Of a stretch of 64,000 nucleotides of DNA, positions 22,389-34,718 are shown one piece after another. The stretch's first letter is position 1. Each line of letters opens with the position of its first letter. The stretch covers positions 2,976,001-3,040,000 of the forward strand of contig JADLSH010000369.1 in assembly GCA_016169945.1 (NCBI GenBank), read 5' to 3'. A program made the translations under genes and the position numbers. This stretch comes from Trachythela sp. YZ-2020. Lineage: Eukaryota; Cnidaria; Anthozoa; Malacalcyonacea; Clavulariidae. A model generated the notes under the pieces. That model was not told where the DNA came from. It worked only from the letters and a program-made list of their open reading frames with translations, and did no database searches.

Positions 22389-22634
22389 TTTCAGAGATCA
22401 ATTATTAAACCAGTGTACCAACTCATGAAAGCATGTCTGTTCCCAATACACCCTTTCGATAATTGCATCATAAATACTTCCTTGGCCTTCGCTGTCGTGA
22501 ATCAAGACGAAAGCTATTCGCTCACGATTCATGAGAACGAGGCTCCCCGGCAACGAGTGATCGATGACGTAATTATCGAAAACGTGTATCGGTATGATTT
22601 AATCTACCTGGGTTCGGGGAATTACTTCTTTTAG
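22389..22634 (+). CDS. Candidate terminal exon, unrecognised
   Basis: A pyrimidine-rich TTTTTTCAG acceptor is followed by an 81-codon open frame ending in TAG. It is hydrophilic and varied (NQDESYSLTIHENEAPRQR), unlike the surrounding noncoding DNA. No domain is recognised. It is too far upstream, with a stop, to be exon 1 of the Death-domain paralogue at 23116. Confidence 0.3.
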   Translation, partial: FQRSIIKPVYQLMKACLFPIHPFDNCIINTSLAFAVVNQDESYSLTIHENEAPRQRVIDDVIIENVYRYDLIYLGSGNYFF

Positions 22635-23115
22635 CAGTTGGCCTGCACCACCTGCATTGCCTGGCTACATACACAGAATTCAAGCAAATTATCACATGAC
22701 TAAGAGAGCCTATCTGGTATCTGTCTGACATATTAATCTATTTTATAAATTTCAATTGAATAATTTGATGTTTGAATTAAATGAATTCTACTAATCTATT
22801 TAAAATAATGATTGCAAGGATACAGAATCTAGCTGATATAGGTGTAACTTAAATATTATGTGAGTTTCACTAAGTAGTATGTTGTGCGTGCAGCAGATGG
22901 TGGTCAACCTGTAGTTATCAGAGTGAGAAAATAATGTTAATTATTTTCATTTTTTGGAGGCCACCAAATAGAATTGAGATATGTAAGTGTAATTTGACTA
23001 ATTTGGTTGCCCGCTCATAAGTGTCAACATTTCTGAAGTTGATCACCATCTGCTGCTCGACAATGCTTGCTGAAACCCTCCAATAAATTCTCATCATTTT
23101 GCTATTGTGTATCAG

Positions 23116-25013
23116 CAAGGGCAGTGGATCACTTGTGCAACGTATAGTTCATGGAAACAGCATTACTGCAATCCTTACTGATAGTCAAGTCATATGTAAT
23201 AGAGAAATGGCAGAGAAGACTTTGGCCACATTGACAAATGATGGCACAGATGAAACATTGGTCATACATTTACATCCGGATATTTTCTTTCTATCCAGTG
23301 AGGTAGGTCAGTAGGCGAGTGTTCCATTTAAGAACCGATATAACACACGTTGCCTTCTTCTATGAATTGAAGAATGGAGTTGAAATTAAGGATCATATAA
23401 AATTTTTCCCAGCAATGAATTTAACTATCAAGTTTCCAGAAACTTATAATCACAATCTGAGTGCAAAAGTACTAGGACGCGGCTCCGTACCCAAGGGCCG
23501 TACCCTGCTGAGAGGAAAACTCGGTTGGAGTACAATAGAACTCATGCTGTCACGCATGTTTTCAGTCATGCAGAAATGGCCAGTTCACCATCATTTATAC
23601 ATTGCCCTTTCGCACGAATAACCTGCATAGCCATAGGACTCTTTTGATTAAATACTTATACATAGATACATTAAGGTAAACCATCATAGACATGAGATCA
23701 AATGAGACAGTCAGACAATCATATTCCGAGGGGCAAATCACTGATTTAAATCTCGTACACCTTCAGAAAAATCACACAAAGAAAATCACAAAAAAATCAC
23801 ATGATTTTTTAATCTCGTCATATTCTATTTCTATCGTCTGAGTATCGAGATTCCTATAAACCTCATCTTCTCTATTGCCTATGCAAACCCTATACTGTAT
23901 ATGAGGATAAAAAAATACCATAAAGAATATTGTGGAATGGACACAACATTCTTTAAGTTAGTCAATTTCAACATTTTTAGGAATACGAGTTCACATTGGT
24001 TGGAATAAAACCAGAAGATATCAATTCATTGTCTACAAAACTTGACATCCAGCCACTCCAACTGCAACGTATTGCACAACGTGATGTTTACAATGTGAAG
24101 ACAGTCCAGATTGCACAACATCCCGAAGGCAAGTCAAAATGGTTAAGTATGGGCCGAGTGTATGAAATCAAGGCAAAGTATATTCTCTATAATGCAGATA
24201 CCACCACTGGCTGTTCTGGGTCACCTGTGTTCTACGCGTGTAATGAAGACTGCTATGTTTTGGCATTGCACAAGTCTGATGGTGTGGTGACGTCATCATG
24301 TAAAGAACCAGTCAACAAAGGAGTGTTTATAAATCATATTTTCGATTATCTCTATGGGGGTAAGTTGTATGTGGTTTGCCGTATGAATGTAATACATTAA
24401 GTTTAACTCTTTTCATATATTCATCAAAGCTAGCCCAGCTAACCAGACTGACTCCTTCATTTTTCGCGATCACTTCGTCACTCACTACAACACTTGCGTA
24501 AATAAAGTTAAAAGGAATATCCGCCATAGATTAGGTCTATAGTTATTAGCTTTTCTTAATTACTTTAAGTGGTTAATTCCAATTTTCTCTCGATATCAAG
24601 GAAAATGTTTGTAACGTGAATAAGCCTAGCGGGCTAGCTATCCTCAAATACACTGCCTCTTGTTTAGTAACTGTTGAAGAAGTATTTTTTCTGCTTCAGA
24701 TCGTGTGCACCTTTTGCAACCTGAATCAAAACCTAAATTTTCGCCACAAGAAATAGTCCGGATTGGCCGAAGAATATCCATTAAGTGGGAAAAGATTGCT
24801 CTAGCTAGCGGGAAATTTAACGTTGAAGAGACGGCCAACATTCGACTTAATAATAATCACGAAGACAATGTATGGAAAGCAACCGTGATGTTGGGTGATT
24901 ACCAGAGGAGACTAGGCACTAGAGAAGATCTAGCGTCTGCTTTGAAGGAATTTGGAGAACTTGATTTGGCTGAAAAAGTTCGGGTTAAGTATTTTCAGAC
25001 ACATGCCGACTAG
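23116..25013 (+). CDS. Trypsin-like/Death-domain paralogue, probable pseudoprotease
   Basis: Three exons found: 23116-23302, 23981-24359 and 24700-25013, with the same phases as the gene at 26791. The protease-like part carries GSGSLVQR, TDSQVI where the paralogue has TNHHVI (catalytic His to Gln), EYEFTLVG where it has DYDYTLVG (Asp to Glu), and a retained Ser motif TTGCSGSPV. The last exon is a Death domain (residues around KWEKIALASGKFN and DYQRRLGTREDLASALKEFG). Two of three triad residues are replaced, so hydrolysis is unlikely; a scaffold or decoy role is an inference. I could not find a first exon in the preceding kilobase, so the gene may be 5'-incomplete. Confidence 0.75.
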
Positions 25014-25779
25014 CGCGTTAACTTGAATATTTTACTCTCTCTAGGCGCATAGCCAAACATTTTTGATAAAGAAACATACATTTTAACAATTTGATTGCAC
25101 GATATTAGTAGCTAGAGACGTTCAATATATCGAACTTTGAGGTTTTTCACCTGTAAACGACGTGTAATTATTTAATTAAACAGTATAGTATAGTATAGTA
25201 TAGAGCGCATTAATTCAGACACTACAACTCCGCTGGCGGTTGTTTATTAGCTTGGAATAGCCATAGATCTTATTATTGCATGTATTAGGTATTTTTGTCA
25301 GTAAATTTAATGTGTTATGATGTATATATATAGAAGTACTAAATTATCAGTATAACCTTACTCTTGTTTTCACTTTTGTTTCTAATGCAACACTGAAAAT
25401 ATAATATTTGCTTTCTTGTGTAATTAATAGATGAAATAGTTGAGATATAATGAAATAGAGAAACAATATATATATTTTCAATACTTGCAAATTCATTTTT
25501 CATAAAAGATAGGAAAATCACTACAGACATACAGTACTGTATGGGTAATTACATGATAGCGTCCCCACATTAATTGGCGGAGCGAAATATTCCCCGCTTC
25601 CATACAAACGGGCACGATAAATATGAAAGAAATATATGCATGCCGTGAAGATCACGATCATCGTCCAGTCAGGGAAAACGTCCCTTCCCGCCTCTGAACC
25701 TATGAAATTTGTCACTTGGTAATACACTGTAATGCTTATAGAGATGTTCTCAAGTGAATGAATCAAACCATTGCATCTA

Positions 25780-26100
25780 AACCGCGTAAGCAGCGAACCG
25801 ATGGGTCTAAAACCCGCAATGTTTGCTGATTATGTGAAGCTCGGGTGGCAGATAGGATGTGGTTAGCGCGGCGCCCCTGAAAACTCGTGTAGATATAGAG
25901 TTGGTTCTCTCCTGTCCTTCGACGTGGATTTTTCTCCGGCTTTCCTCCCTTACAAAAAACTACCCTTCCATCGATATATAGCAGTGCTCCGTGGCAGTGT
26001 GGCAGCCTGTGGCACCCCATAAGTCATCGTCGTATCGTGGCAGCCAGAGGCACCCTATAAGTCATCGACACGATCACGTTTGAGCAGCGTCCTTTGCGAC
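25780..26100 (-). repeat. Possible SINE-like dispersed repeat
   Basis: GC-richer than its surroundings, with a GGATTTTTCTCCGGCTTTCC block matching the central part of the SINE at 61337-61691 in the same orientation. A CAGTGTGGCAGCCTGTGGCA motif is partly duplicated as GTGGCAGCCAGAGGCA. Ends were not defined. Confidence 0.45.
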
Positions 26101-26637
26101 TCAGCACTGAGGCCTCAGCTGCAATAAAAATTAGTATCACCATCCACGTTACTTAACTTTACAAAAATAGACATAACCTGTTGCATCAAATAAATTATGC
26201 ATGCATGCATGTACAGTTATGCTATATATTTTTGTAATATTATATACATGCAGCTCTTCCTTAAATTTCCACTCCACCTTCGGCGGTTTTCTAATGCCAT
26301 TTAATGTCAATTCCATGCACCATGCGTGGTCAATTTTATAAAGATAATCTTTATCCTGCTTCAAGGTTTTGTTAAGGCTAAGAACGGTTATGAACAGGAG
26401 GAGGCCACATATATAAACATATACGTACATATGTTTGATAATTCATGATTGATCCACACTGGCAAGGTGGAAAACCTTACCTGTTCGCCTTGCCGTTCTT
26501 TGTTTCTAAGTTGGAACCAACAAATGATTAGCAGGATCTGAAATACAAATTACGATCATACCTGAAAGTCAATCCATTATTATTAGGATTTAGGTCTTGT
26601 CTGAGTTGTCTTAGTCATCATAATGGCCATTATACAT

Positions 26638-26731
26638 GGGATTCCCCTTCCTGGCATAATGCCTTAATGGCGTGGGATTTTCCCTTCCTGCCGTTCTTGG
26701 CAGCCGAGTAAGTAACAAACTGGGATTTCCC
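26638..26731 (+). promoter_or_regulatory. Cluster of three NF-kappaB-like sites
   Basis: GGGATTCCCC at 26638-26647, GGGATTTTCCC at 26674-26684 and GGGATTTCCC at 26722-26731, all in the same orientation within 94 bp. They end 60 bp before the start codon at 26791. Each fits the Rel/NF-kappaB consensus GGGRNWYYCC. This would place the Death-domain protease gene under Rel control (inference). Confidence 0.65.
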
Positions 26732-26790
26732 CTTCTTGTTGCAAACATAAACTGAAAAAAGCGAAGTGTTCGACATATACTTCAAGCGAT

Positions 26791-29586
26791 ATGTCTGAAG
26801 AAAAAGACGAAATTTTAGCCGGTCGTGGAGGTGATGTAGTGTGCTGGCAGAAATTGGTTGAAGCTACTAATGCCGTTTGTCAACTCACAATAATTGATGA
26901 ATCTGGAACCACAGGCACAGTCGAAAGGTGACTATAGTGACATTCATTTGAAATGAAATTCAATGTCTATTTGATAGTATCGTATGAGAATCACCTCAGA
27001 TTATACCTTGATTTAACTGTACCGTTTTATACTGTATTGTTATATTGTAGCAAAATCATGGATGGATCTGCAGCTTGATTTAATAGGGGAGCCACTGGGG
27101 GGGGGGTGCTAAGCGGGCTTTGGTCATGAAGCAGGGCATGGTCGGCGAAGGGGGTTATCTTGTCAGAAAGATATTGACTGAAGGGGGTTATCTTGTCAGA
27201 AAATTTTGAAAAATAAGATTGCCTAGATGGTCAAAAAGGCCCATCAATGGCCCAATATAATATTTTTGTTTGATAAATGCCCTGTCAAATCCAAAATTTG
27301 GATTTGATATGGAAATTGGCACCCCTCCTGCACCCACCTTGGCCAAGGCTAGGAGGGGTGTGCACCACTCAGCATCCCCCCAGTAAATCAATCCCTGAGA
27401 AAAATTACCAAATACACTCAGTAAATCATTATTCTTATTGTTCTAAATCATTCTACTGTAATATAATTATATTTGATCCGGTCATCTTCTTCACGTCATA
27501 TAGGAAGGGAAGTGGATCATTTGTACGGCTGAGACTTGATGGAAACATTACTGCAATTCTTACCAATCATCACGTTATAAAAAATGAAGAAATGGCAGTA
27601 AAGACATTGGCTACATTCAACTACGATGGTAGAGATGAACCAATGGTCATCAATTTACATCCCGATGTTTTCTTCAGAACGAGTGAGGTAGGTTGCAATG
27701 TATAATACACGAGCAACCGTATATTATCTGTCTTCCAAAAACGGAGAGGCTTGTTGTCGTTGAAAAACGAGGTGCATGATACCCAAGATTTTTAACCAAG
27801 TTGGAATTGGAAGTGTTTGAATATCAGATGAATACAAGGGCGGATTCAGCTGTTTCTGTTGACGGGTATACTTGACCTCTCCCGGAAAATTTTTAAATCT
27901 AGGGCCTCGGATTGCAATTTCCTGCGTTCTGAGCGAACTTTTTATTAAAATTCATGCATCGAAATTGAAACGAAATTTGTTGGATTTTCTGAAAAATATA
28001 TATACGTTAAAAAATTGGCCTTATGCCATAAAAACAACCTAATAATAACGGCTTTAGAGTGTGTTATATAATTTCTGAAACAAATCAGTATTTTAAGAAG
28101 AATTCGCCTCTATATAAGGTTGGCCTAATTTCATGGTGATTTAGTACCACTTCCAAACTATATCTCGCCATACTATTTCCTCTGTGTTTTGGTTATGAAT
28201 TACTTCAGACATTCTCTTTTGCATTCCGTTTCCCGTTACCAAAATACCGTTATCTCGCGCACGGAAAACCTAGTACTGCGGGCCCTCAAATAATGCTGTA
28301 AGAACAACAGTTTATATATATACGTATTTTTCATATTCTTTATGTAGGATTACGACTACACGTTGGTTGGTCTAAAACCAGAAGACCTTAATTCATTTCA
28401 CACAAGACTGGCTATCCGTCCACTTCAACTTCAACGTATTCCAGAACGTGATCTACATAATATAAAAAATGTGCAAATTGCACAACATCCTCAAGGAAAA
28501 CCAAAGCGGTTTAGTATGGGTAGAGTTTGTGAAATCCAAGAAAAGTACATCCTCTATGATGCGGATACCACCGCTGGTTCTTCTGGGTCACCTGTGTTGT
28601 ATGTCAGTAACGAAGATTGTTGTGTCCTAGCATTGCACAAGTCAGGTGGCGTGGTGACGTCATCATATAAAGAACCAGTGAACAAAGGAGTGTTCGTAAA
28701 TGTTATTTTGGATCATCTTAGTGGTGGTGAGTTGTTAATCGTTATAGCGATGTGAATATGATAGGCATGCCTGGATCAGTGGCGGACACTTTGCGGTCTA
28801 TTGGGGTTGCAAACATATTCTGACTCTTTGTCGCAGTAGATTTCATTCCTTAAACCAGTGAATTTAATACTCATTTGTTTAATTGAAGTTATTGATGGAA
28901 AAAATATTTGAGGGTGACCCTAGCAAATAGTGTTCGCCACTGCACAGGGTAAGATATAGTCATCTATATGAATTTATAAATTCTATAAGGACTATAAGCG
29001 CATGCTCGAATACATTTCCTTAGAAAACAACTTCTTTCAATTGCAAATCCCTGATCGTGGATCCACCATTAACCTTGAAAAAATTGAAGGGAACAAAGTA
29101 CTGACTGAGACTATTTTAGAAACCAAAGCAACACCTAAATTATTTCTTTGGCTTTGAAAGGAAATTATACAAGAGGTCAAAATCCGCAATGGCAAAGTGC
29201 TAAAATCTCAATCATTTTTTGCTAATATTACTGCTACAGGTCCTGTTCAACCCCTGCAACCAACAGAAGCTAAAGCCAAGTTTACTCAATCAAAACAAGC
29301 TGGTTTTACTCCGAAGGAAACAGTTCGGATTGGTAGCAGAATTCCAGATAAATGGGAAAAGATTGCTCTAGCTACTGGGAAATTCAACGATAAAGAGACG
29401 GCCATTATTAGACTTAATCACAACCACCATGATAGTGCAATGAAAGCAACTGTAATGTTGAGTGATTACCAGAGGAGACTAGGTACTAGGGAAGATCTAG
29501 TCTCTGCTTTAAAAGAATTTGGAGAACTTGAGTTGGCTGAAAAAGTTGAGTCTAGGTATTTTCAGACACAGAAGTCCAGAAGTTGA
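26791..29586 (+). CDS. Trypsin-like serine protease with C-terminal Death domain
   Basis: Four exons (26791-26927, 27504-27687, 28348-28726, 29240-29586) join in phase to 1,047 nt, 348 residues. Residues 1-46 are an N-terminal segment (MSEEKDEILAGRGG). About 47-235 form an HtrA/trypsin-2-like peptidase with GSGSFVR, catalytic His in TNHHVI, Asp in DYDYTLVG and Ser in AGSSGSPV, all present. About 260-345 form a Death domain (KWEKIALATGKFN, DYQRRLGTREDLVSALKEF). There is no signal peptide, so it should act in the cytoplasm, possibly recruited to Death-domain complexes. Neighbours are a degenerate paralogue upstream and a kappaB-like promoter cluster. Confidence 0.85.
27058..27400. repeat. Dispersed repeat in intron 1
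   Basis: Shares ATTGCCTAGATGGTCAAAAA, a Gly/Pro-rich GGCACCCCTCCTGCACCC end and a GGATGGATC start with 61738-62275. Contains a short G run and two copies of GAAGGGGGTTATCTTGTCAG. It lies in intron 1 of the Death-domain protease gene. Confidence 0.8.
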
Positions 29587-29684
29587 TCTTTTTAGTTGTA
29601 ATTTCATGTATTATAAGTTCTGTTGTACAACAACTTTGAACTGATCAACTCACTCGGCATGCACATGCTTGTCTCTGTGATTAC

Positions 29685-29936
29685 CAGGAGCGAAACTACC
29701 GGGGGGGTGTGGGGGGGGGGGGGGCCAACCCCCAAAGTACGAAAGTCTTAATTAGCAGGGCAATGAATGAATGTTCTTGTAGGGCAAACTGCAAAGATGC
29801 GCTGGTGCAGTTACACTTACACTATCACATTAGAGAAATTTCACCTACATCGATGCAGGGCATAATATAATTTGGCAGGGCAATTCTACCCAACACACCC
29901 CCCCCCCCTAACGAAAAGGTGGTAGTTTCGCCCCTG
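29685..29936. mobile_element. hAT MITE
   Basis: 16-bp ends (CAGGAGCGAAACTACC and the inverse of CAGGGGCGAAACTACC), flanked by a perfect 8-bp duplication GTGATTAC on both sides. The right-end coordinate depends on one C in a homopolymer. About 250 bp long with poly-G and poly-C tracts inside each end; no coding capacity. Confidence 0.9.
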
Positions 29937-30548
29937 GTGATTACGTTGTAAAATATTCTGGAAAAATCCTTAACTTGAATCGTTTCCACGACTATAACTT
30001 GATCGCTGTGCAGTTCGGTTTCCTTGCAGCCCGAGGCCACAGCCGAGGCTCCTAGGCATGAGTCACATGACTACATTTCAGGAAGTATATAGCCAGTGCT
30101 TCCACTGGGTTTCCTGTTTTCTTCCTTATTTATTGCAATATTTCCTGCCAGAAATGCAAAATTTCCTGGCATTTCGTTTATATTTAGCCTTTAGAAGTTT
30201 CCCTACTATATACATCTTGAGAGATCTTGAGATTTTCGTCGTTTTCGAACAAGTTTGTCATTTTTCTTCATTTTTTTCTCATTTTTTTTAAAAGTGGGAA
30301 TTTTGCCAGCGCTGGTCAACAAATTGCGGACGCACGCCAAAATTATTTCAAAATTTGTTAAAATGAGCAAAAAACAAGTTTTCGAGTGTCTTTTTTGGCC
30401 AGAAAACAGTGGATTTATCAGTATTAAAATACTTTTCTACAAAGTTTATGACAAAATAAACAGGACGAAAGAAATTGGACTGAAATCAGAGAATTATAAA
30501 GGATATTATTCTACGACGAAACACGAGCGAAATTTTACTTTGTTCGAA

Positions 30549-30620
30549 GATGCTAGTTGTTTTGGCTCCGTGAACCACAGGCAGCATGCTAGTTGTTTTG
30601 GCTCCGTGAACCACAGGCAG
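30549..30620. repeat. 36-bp tandem duplication
   Basis: Two identical copies containing ATGCTAGTTGTTTTGGCTCC and GTGAACCACAGGCAG, just outside the palindromic element that follows. Confidence 0.95.
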
Positions 30621-30634
30621 CCCAAGCTCACATT

Positions 30635-31146
30635 GTTGCTATATTAATTTTTTTTTATTAATAATTTTTTATTATTGCTGTTTGTATGTTATGGTATATT
30701 ATGTGTATGTGTTATGTCTGTTATGCTATGTGCCAGAAATGGTATGATGGAATTAAATATATATTTATTATTGATGGTTTATTAGCAAATTATAGTAGAC
30801 TTAATAGTCGAATTATATGAAGAGTTCGAATTACACTCTCTATTGTTATTGGTTCATTCGAACGCGTTCACGCGACAACATGTAATGAACGAATAACAAT
30901 AGTAACTTTCTTCATCTGACACAATATTTTAGCAATTTTTTGACAATATATATTCGACTATTAAGTCTACTATAATTTGCTAATATAAAGTACCCTAACC
31001 ATCAATAATAAATATATATTTAATTCCATCATACCATTTCTGGCACATAGCATAACAGACATAACACATACACATAATATACCATAACATACAAACAGCA
31101 ATAATAAAAAAATTATTAATAAAAATAAATAAATTAATATAGCAAC
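30635..31146. mobile_element. Foldback element, about 180-bp arms
   Basis: 30635-30816 is mirrored by 30952-31146. Shared blocks include ATGCTATGTGCCAGAAATGG and ATTATAGTAGACTTAATAGT. The spacer of about 135 bp is itself imperfectly palindromic (TTGTTATTGGTTCATT against AATGAACGAATAACAA). No coding sequence. The outer limits are approximate. Confidence 0.85.
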
Positions 31147-31149
31147 TCT

Positions 31150-32340
31150 GTGCGTGAACAGATAAAATTAAAAAGTTACGGTGGGTTTGAATTTAATTTT
31201 TTACACATTTTCTATACCAAAATTGCTGAAATAGTTTTCTTATTATCAAAACCTGTGAGATTTGGTAGGACCAAAATCGCCATTTTGCGAAAAATAAGAA
31301 AAAGCCAAATTTTCAATTTCAGATTGTAAAAAATCTAGCCGAGAGCCGCAAAACGAGACTATCCTTAAACGATAGTCTGAAGCTTTCTCAAAGTAAGATG
31401 GATATAAAAATTCGCGCTGATACCAAAAACGGCGACACTATTTATGTGATCTGAAATTGTTCACAAAAGAAATTCTACGTTTATACTATTCTTGCTTGTT
31501 AAAGCGATTCGGTTGAGAGATTAAAGCCCATTGTCCAGAAAAATGGGCAGTTTTGAAATCATATGATTATTTTGCCCTTTTTCTCCAATATAGTAAATAG
31601 TAATTCAAGGTGTGAAAATCAGCACAGTAAAATGATAAAGAAATAAAATATTTCAAAATTTTCTCGAGAGCCTCAAAACCAAATACGGTTTAAAATGCGC
31701 TTAATAGCATATACATTATTTTGGGGAAGAATTTGTTTAGATCAAAATTCGCGCTAGTACGTATTTTGGGGATTTTCTCGGATTTTCCGTCGAATTCCGA
31801 GAGTCTCCGATCTTTTCCGATACGTATAAAGATGTTTCTTTACGCAATTTTTAAATTCTTAAGGTTATTATTCATTTTCTTGCACCCTCAGTCAATCAAT
31901 CAATTAAATAAGTTTGGTAGAAAACTAGGTCAAAATTTGTAAGAATCGCTCGGAAATTCAATAGCCGAGTTTACTCGCCCCAGGTCTCATTTCTAACAAC
32001 CGCGCGAAATCCAACGCATGCTCAAACAAAATTTCCACCTGTTTTTTTAACAATAAATTATTATTTCAACCGCTGTCCATTTGAGTTGAGCCTGCGAGCA
32101 ATTCCCGAGCAATTTCCGAATCGTACCGAGCGATTTCCGAAGTTGATGCGAAGGGAAAACGCCGCCAATTGAAGGCCCAAATCAAATTGCCAGCGTTTGA
32201 AAACTCTATGATAGTAGCTTTCTTGTATATTCAACATTTTACTAGTTACTACGCCACACATTTAAAGCCCCAATGATTGGAATCTCAGAATTTCCTGCCA
32301 TTATCCTGGCAATTCATATTTTCCGCCAATTTCCAATTTC
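31150..32340. other. No gene recognised
   Basis: AT-rich sequence with short frames that show no family features, before the LINE endonuclease fragment. Confidence 0.4.
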
Positions 32341-34035
32341 CTTCAGATTTGACCATCTGAAAGAACTTAAAAAGTCATTACGCCACGCCTCTCAATTCAA
32401 TTTCGATCAGATAATCATCTGTGGAGATTTTAATCTGCCTGATATTGATTGGTCTGCTGGCATTGCCTCCTCTTCCGAATCATTGCACAACTACTTTAAT
32501 ACTGTTTATCAAAGACAAGGCTTGTGGCAGTTGGTTCACTTTCCAACGAGAAACAACAACATTCTTGACTTGATCTTAACAAACATTCCTGACAAAGTAT
32601 GATGACGACATCATCTCTACCGATCACAAATTGATCGGTTTTGATCTAGATCTAAGGGTCCCTAAGAAACCGGACATTAAACGCACTGTCTACAACTTTA
32701 AAAGAGCAGATTGGTCTATTCTAAACAACTCAATCCAGAACACCCCTTGGGACAAGTGTTTTGTACCTAATGATGTGGATGCCTCTCTCTCAAATTGGTG
32801 TGATGTATTTCTGACCGCTGTTAACCAGCACGTGCCTAAATCTAAGACCAGAAATATTCATGATCACCCATGGATTGATAAAGAGCTATTGTCTCTCATT
32901 AAGAGAAAAAACAAGCAAAGACTAAAAGCCAATAGAACGGGTTGTATTCATGACGCTCAAAAGTTTAAAGATCTTCGAAGCGTAACCAAACTACTTATCT
33001 CGTAAAAAAAGTACGCAATTAAACTCAGAGACTCTGTAACGGAAAACCCAAAACGTTTCTGGTCCTACGTAAAATCCTCTACGCCAGTCAAAATCACCGC
33101 GAACTTCCTTCGAGATAATCAATCTTTTATTACTGACAGCCGTGACAAAGCTAACCTACTGAACTCCTTCTCGATTCTTCCACTCAGTCTTTAGTCTTCA
33201 AGCTACCACTACAACATCTAATCTTCCATTGTCTTCCGACACATCCTTATCTCACATCCAACTAACAGAACACGAAGTCTTTAATAGCTCTTGACGCCTT
33301 GGATCCAAGCAAAGCATGCGGACCTGATGGGATACCTGGAAAGCTTCTTAAGATGACAGCTAACATAGTCGCACCATCTCTCTGTCATATATATGTAATC
33401 TTTCATTGTCCCAGGGTGTAGTTCCTGCTAGTTGGAAGCTCGCAAACGTTACACCTGTGTTCTGAAAAATGACGATCCAACGCTCGCTTCTAACTATAGA
33501 TCTATTTCCCTGTTATCTATCTTCTCAAAAACGTTTGAACGCTGTGTATATAACCACAACTATCCCCATCTATCACCACGTCTCTACCATCTACAGCATG
33601 GTTTCCTAAGGGGTAAATCTACGGTAACTCAATTACTCCACGTCTACCAAGAAATCCTCGATCACTTAGCTGGTGGGAAAGAGGTTGCTATCCACCTAGA
33701 CCTGTCCAAGGCCTTCGACCGTGTTCAACATCACATGCTTCTGAACAAGCTTGATCATTATGGCATATCAGGCTCGCTTCGTCAGTGGTTTCGTAGTTAC
33801 CTGAGTGAAAGACATCAGCGCGTTGCCTTAGACGGGACCCGTGACCTCTGGAGTCTCACAGGGATCCATCCTAGGACCCCTCCTGTTCCTAGTATACATC
33901 AACGACATGCCAGAATACCTAGGACAGGACTCGAGTATTGCATTGTTTGCGGATGACTCCAAACTATATAGGCCCATAAACTCGGCATCCCACCAACTAT
34001 TGCAATCGGATCAAGACGACTTGTCCGTCTTCTAG
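32341..34035 (+). pseudogene. Degenerate LINE ORF2 (endonuclease plus reverse transcriptase)
   Basis: Frames in succession: the endonuclease end with CGDFNLPDIDWS and ILDLILTNIPD; the linker PWIDKELLSLIKRKNKQR; then the reverse transcriptase with NYRSISLLSIFSKTFE, LQHGFLRGKSTVTQLL, LDLSKAFDRVQHHMLL and YGISGSLRQWF. After a frame change come [19 protein letters not shown] and [10 protein letters not shown]. At least three frameshifts or stops interrupt it (near 32600, 33005 and 33850-33950), and it is cut off after the FADD motif at about 34035. CR1/Jockey-group architecture; non-functional. Confidence 0.9.
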
Positions 34036-34712
34036 TGTGAAAATGCCTATTACATCATTGAAAGCGATCCAGTGCAGTCGAAAGATGTACATGTGGGTTG
34101 AGGGCGTAGAAATTTTTTTCAGTTTTTATTGCCTTGAGAACATTTTTGGATAAATAACACCTAAATTGACTGAATTTTTAAATGTTATTTCAATATTTAA
34201 CAATTATTGGATGAGGTTTTTGTGATATCCGTAATTATCAAGGTCAAGGTAAGTGTTATTATTCATGTTGTTTTTTCTTGTTTTTATTCTTGTATGTAGG
34301 TATGTACAGCTGCCGCTCGCTAAAAAAAGTACGTACTGCTGGCTCGTTACGTGATTCCCATATTTAACTGTTTAAGCAATTAGCCAATCAGAAGACACGC
34401 AGTGTCGCAGTGACTACAATGTATAATAATTTCAAATATTGGACCAAATCTTAAATTTCCTTAGAAATTCCTTAAAAATTTCATTTCCTTAAAAATTTCA
34501 TTTCCTTAAAGACCATATAATTATGTAAAGACCGTTCTGCGCATGTGCTATGGGGGGTCCCGCGATGTAAACAATGCCCAAATTTCGCGTTGTTTCGACT
34601 AAAATTCGACATCTTCTAAATCAGAAACTCGAATCTGTATTTATTTAAAGCATAGCAAACTAGAACACATCATAATTTTTTAAATATAGCGCGTTTAAAA
34701 TGTAAACAAATG
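34036..34712. other. Left flank of the Polinton, no gene recognised
   Basis: Unique AT-rich sequence between the broken LINE and the Polinton insertion site. No coding or repeat structure supported. Confidence 0.45.
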
Positions 34713-34718
34713 GACGTT
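34713..34718. repeat. Target-site duplication (left), GACGTT
   Basis: The 6 bp directly outside the left inverted repeat. They are identical to 54728-54733 directly outside the right one. Six-bp duplications are characteristic of Polinton integrases. Confidence 0.95.

Noticed and set aside
23319..23621. 100-aa frame between exons of the upstream Death-domain paralogue
   Set aside because: It lies in the intron defined by phase-matched exons shared with the paralogue and has no counterpart there.
28977..29160. Open stretch before the last exon of the protease-Death gene as an extra exon
   Set aside because: Its entry phase would need a non-AG acceptor and it ends in a stop; skipping it gives perfect phase agreement with the paralogue.
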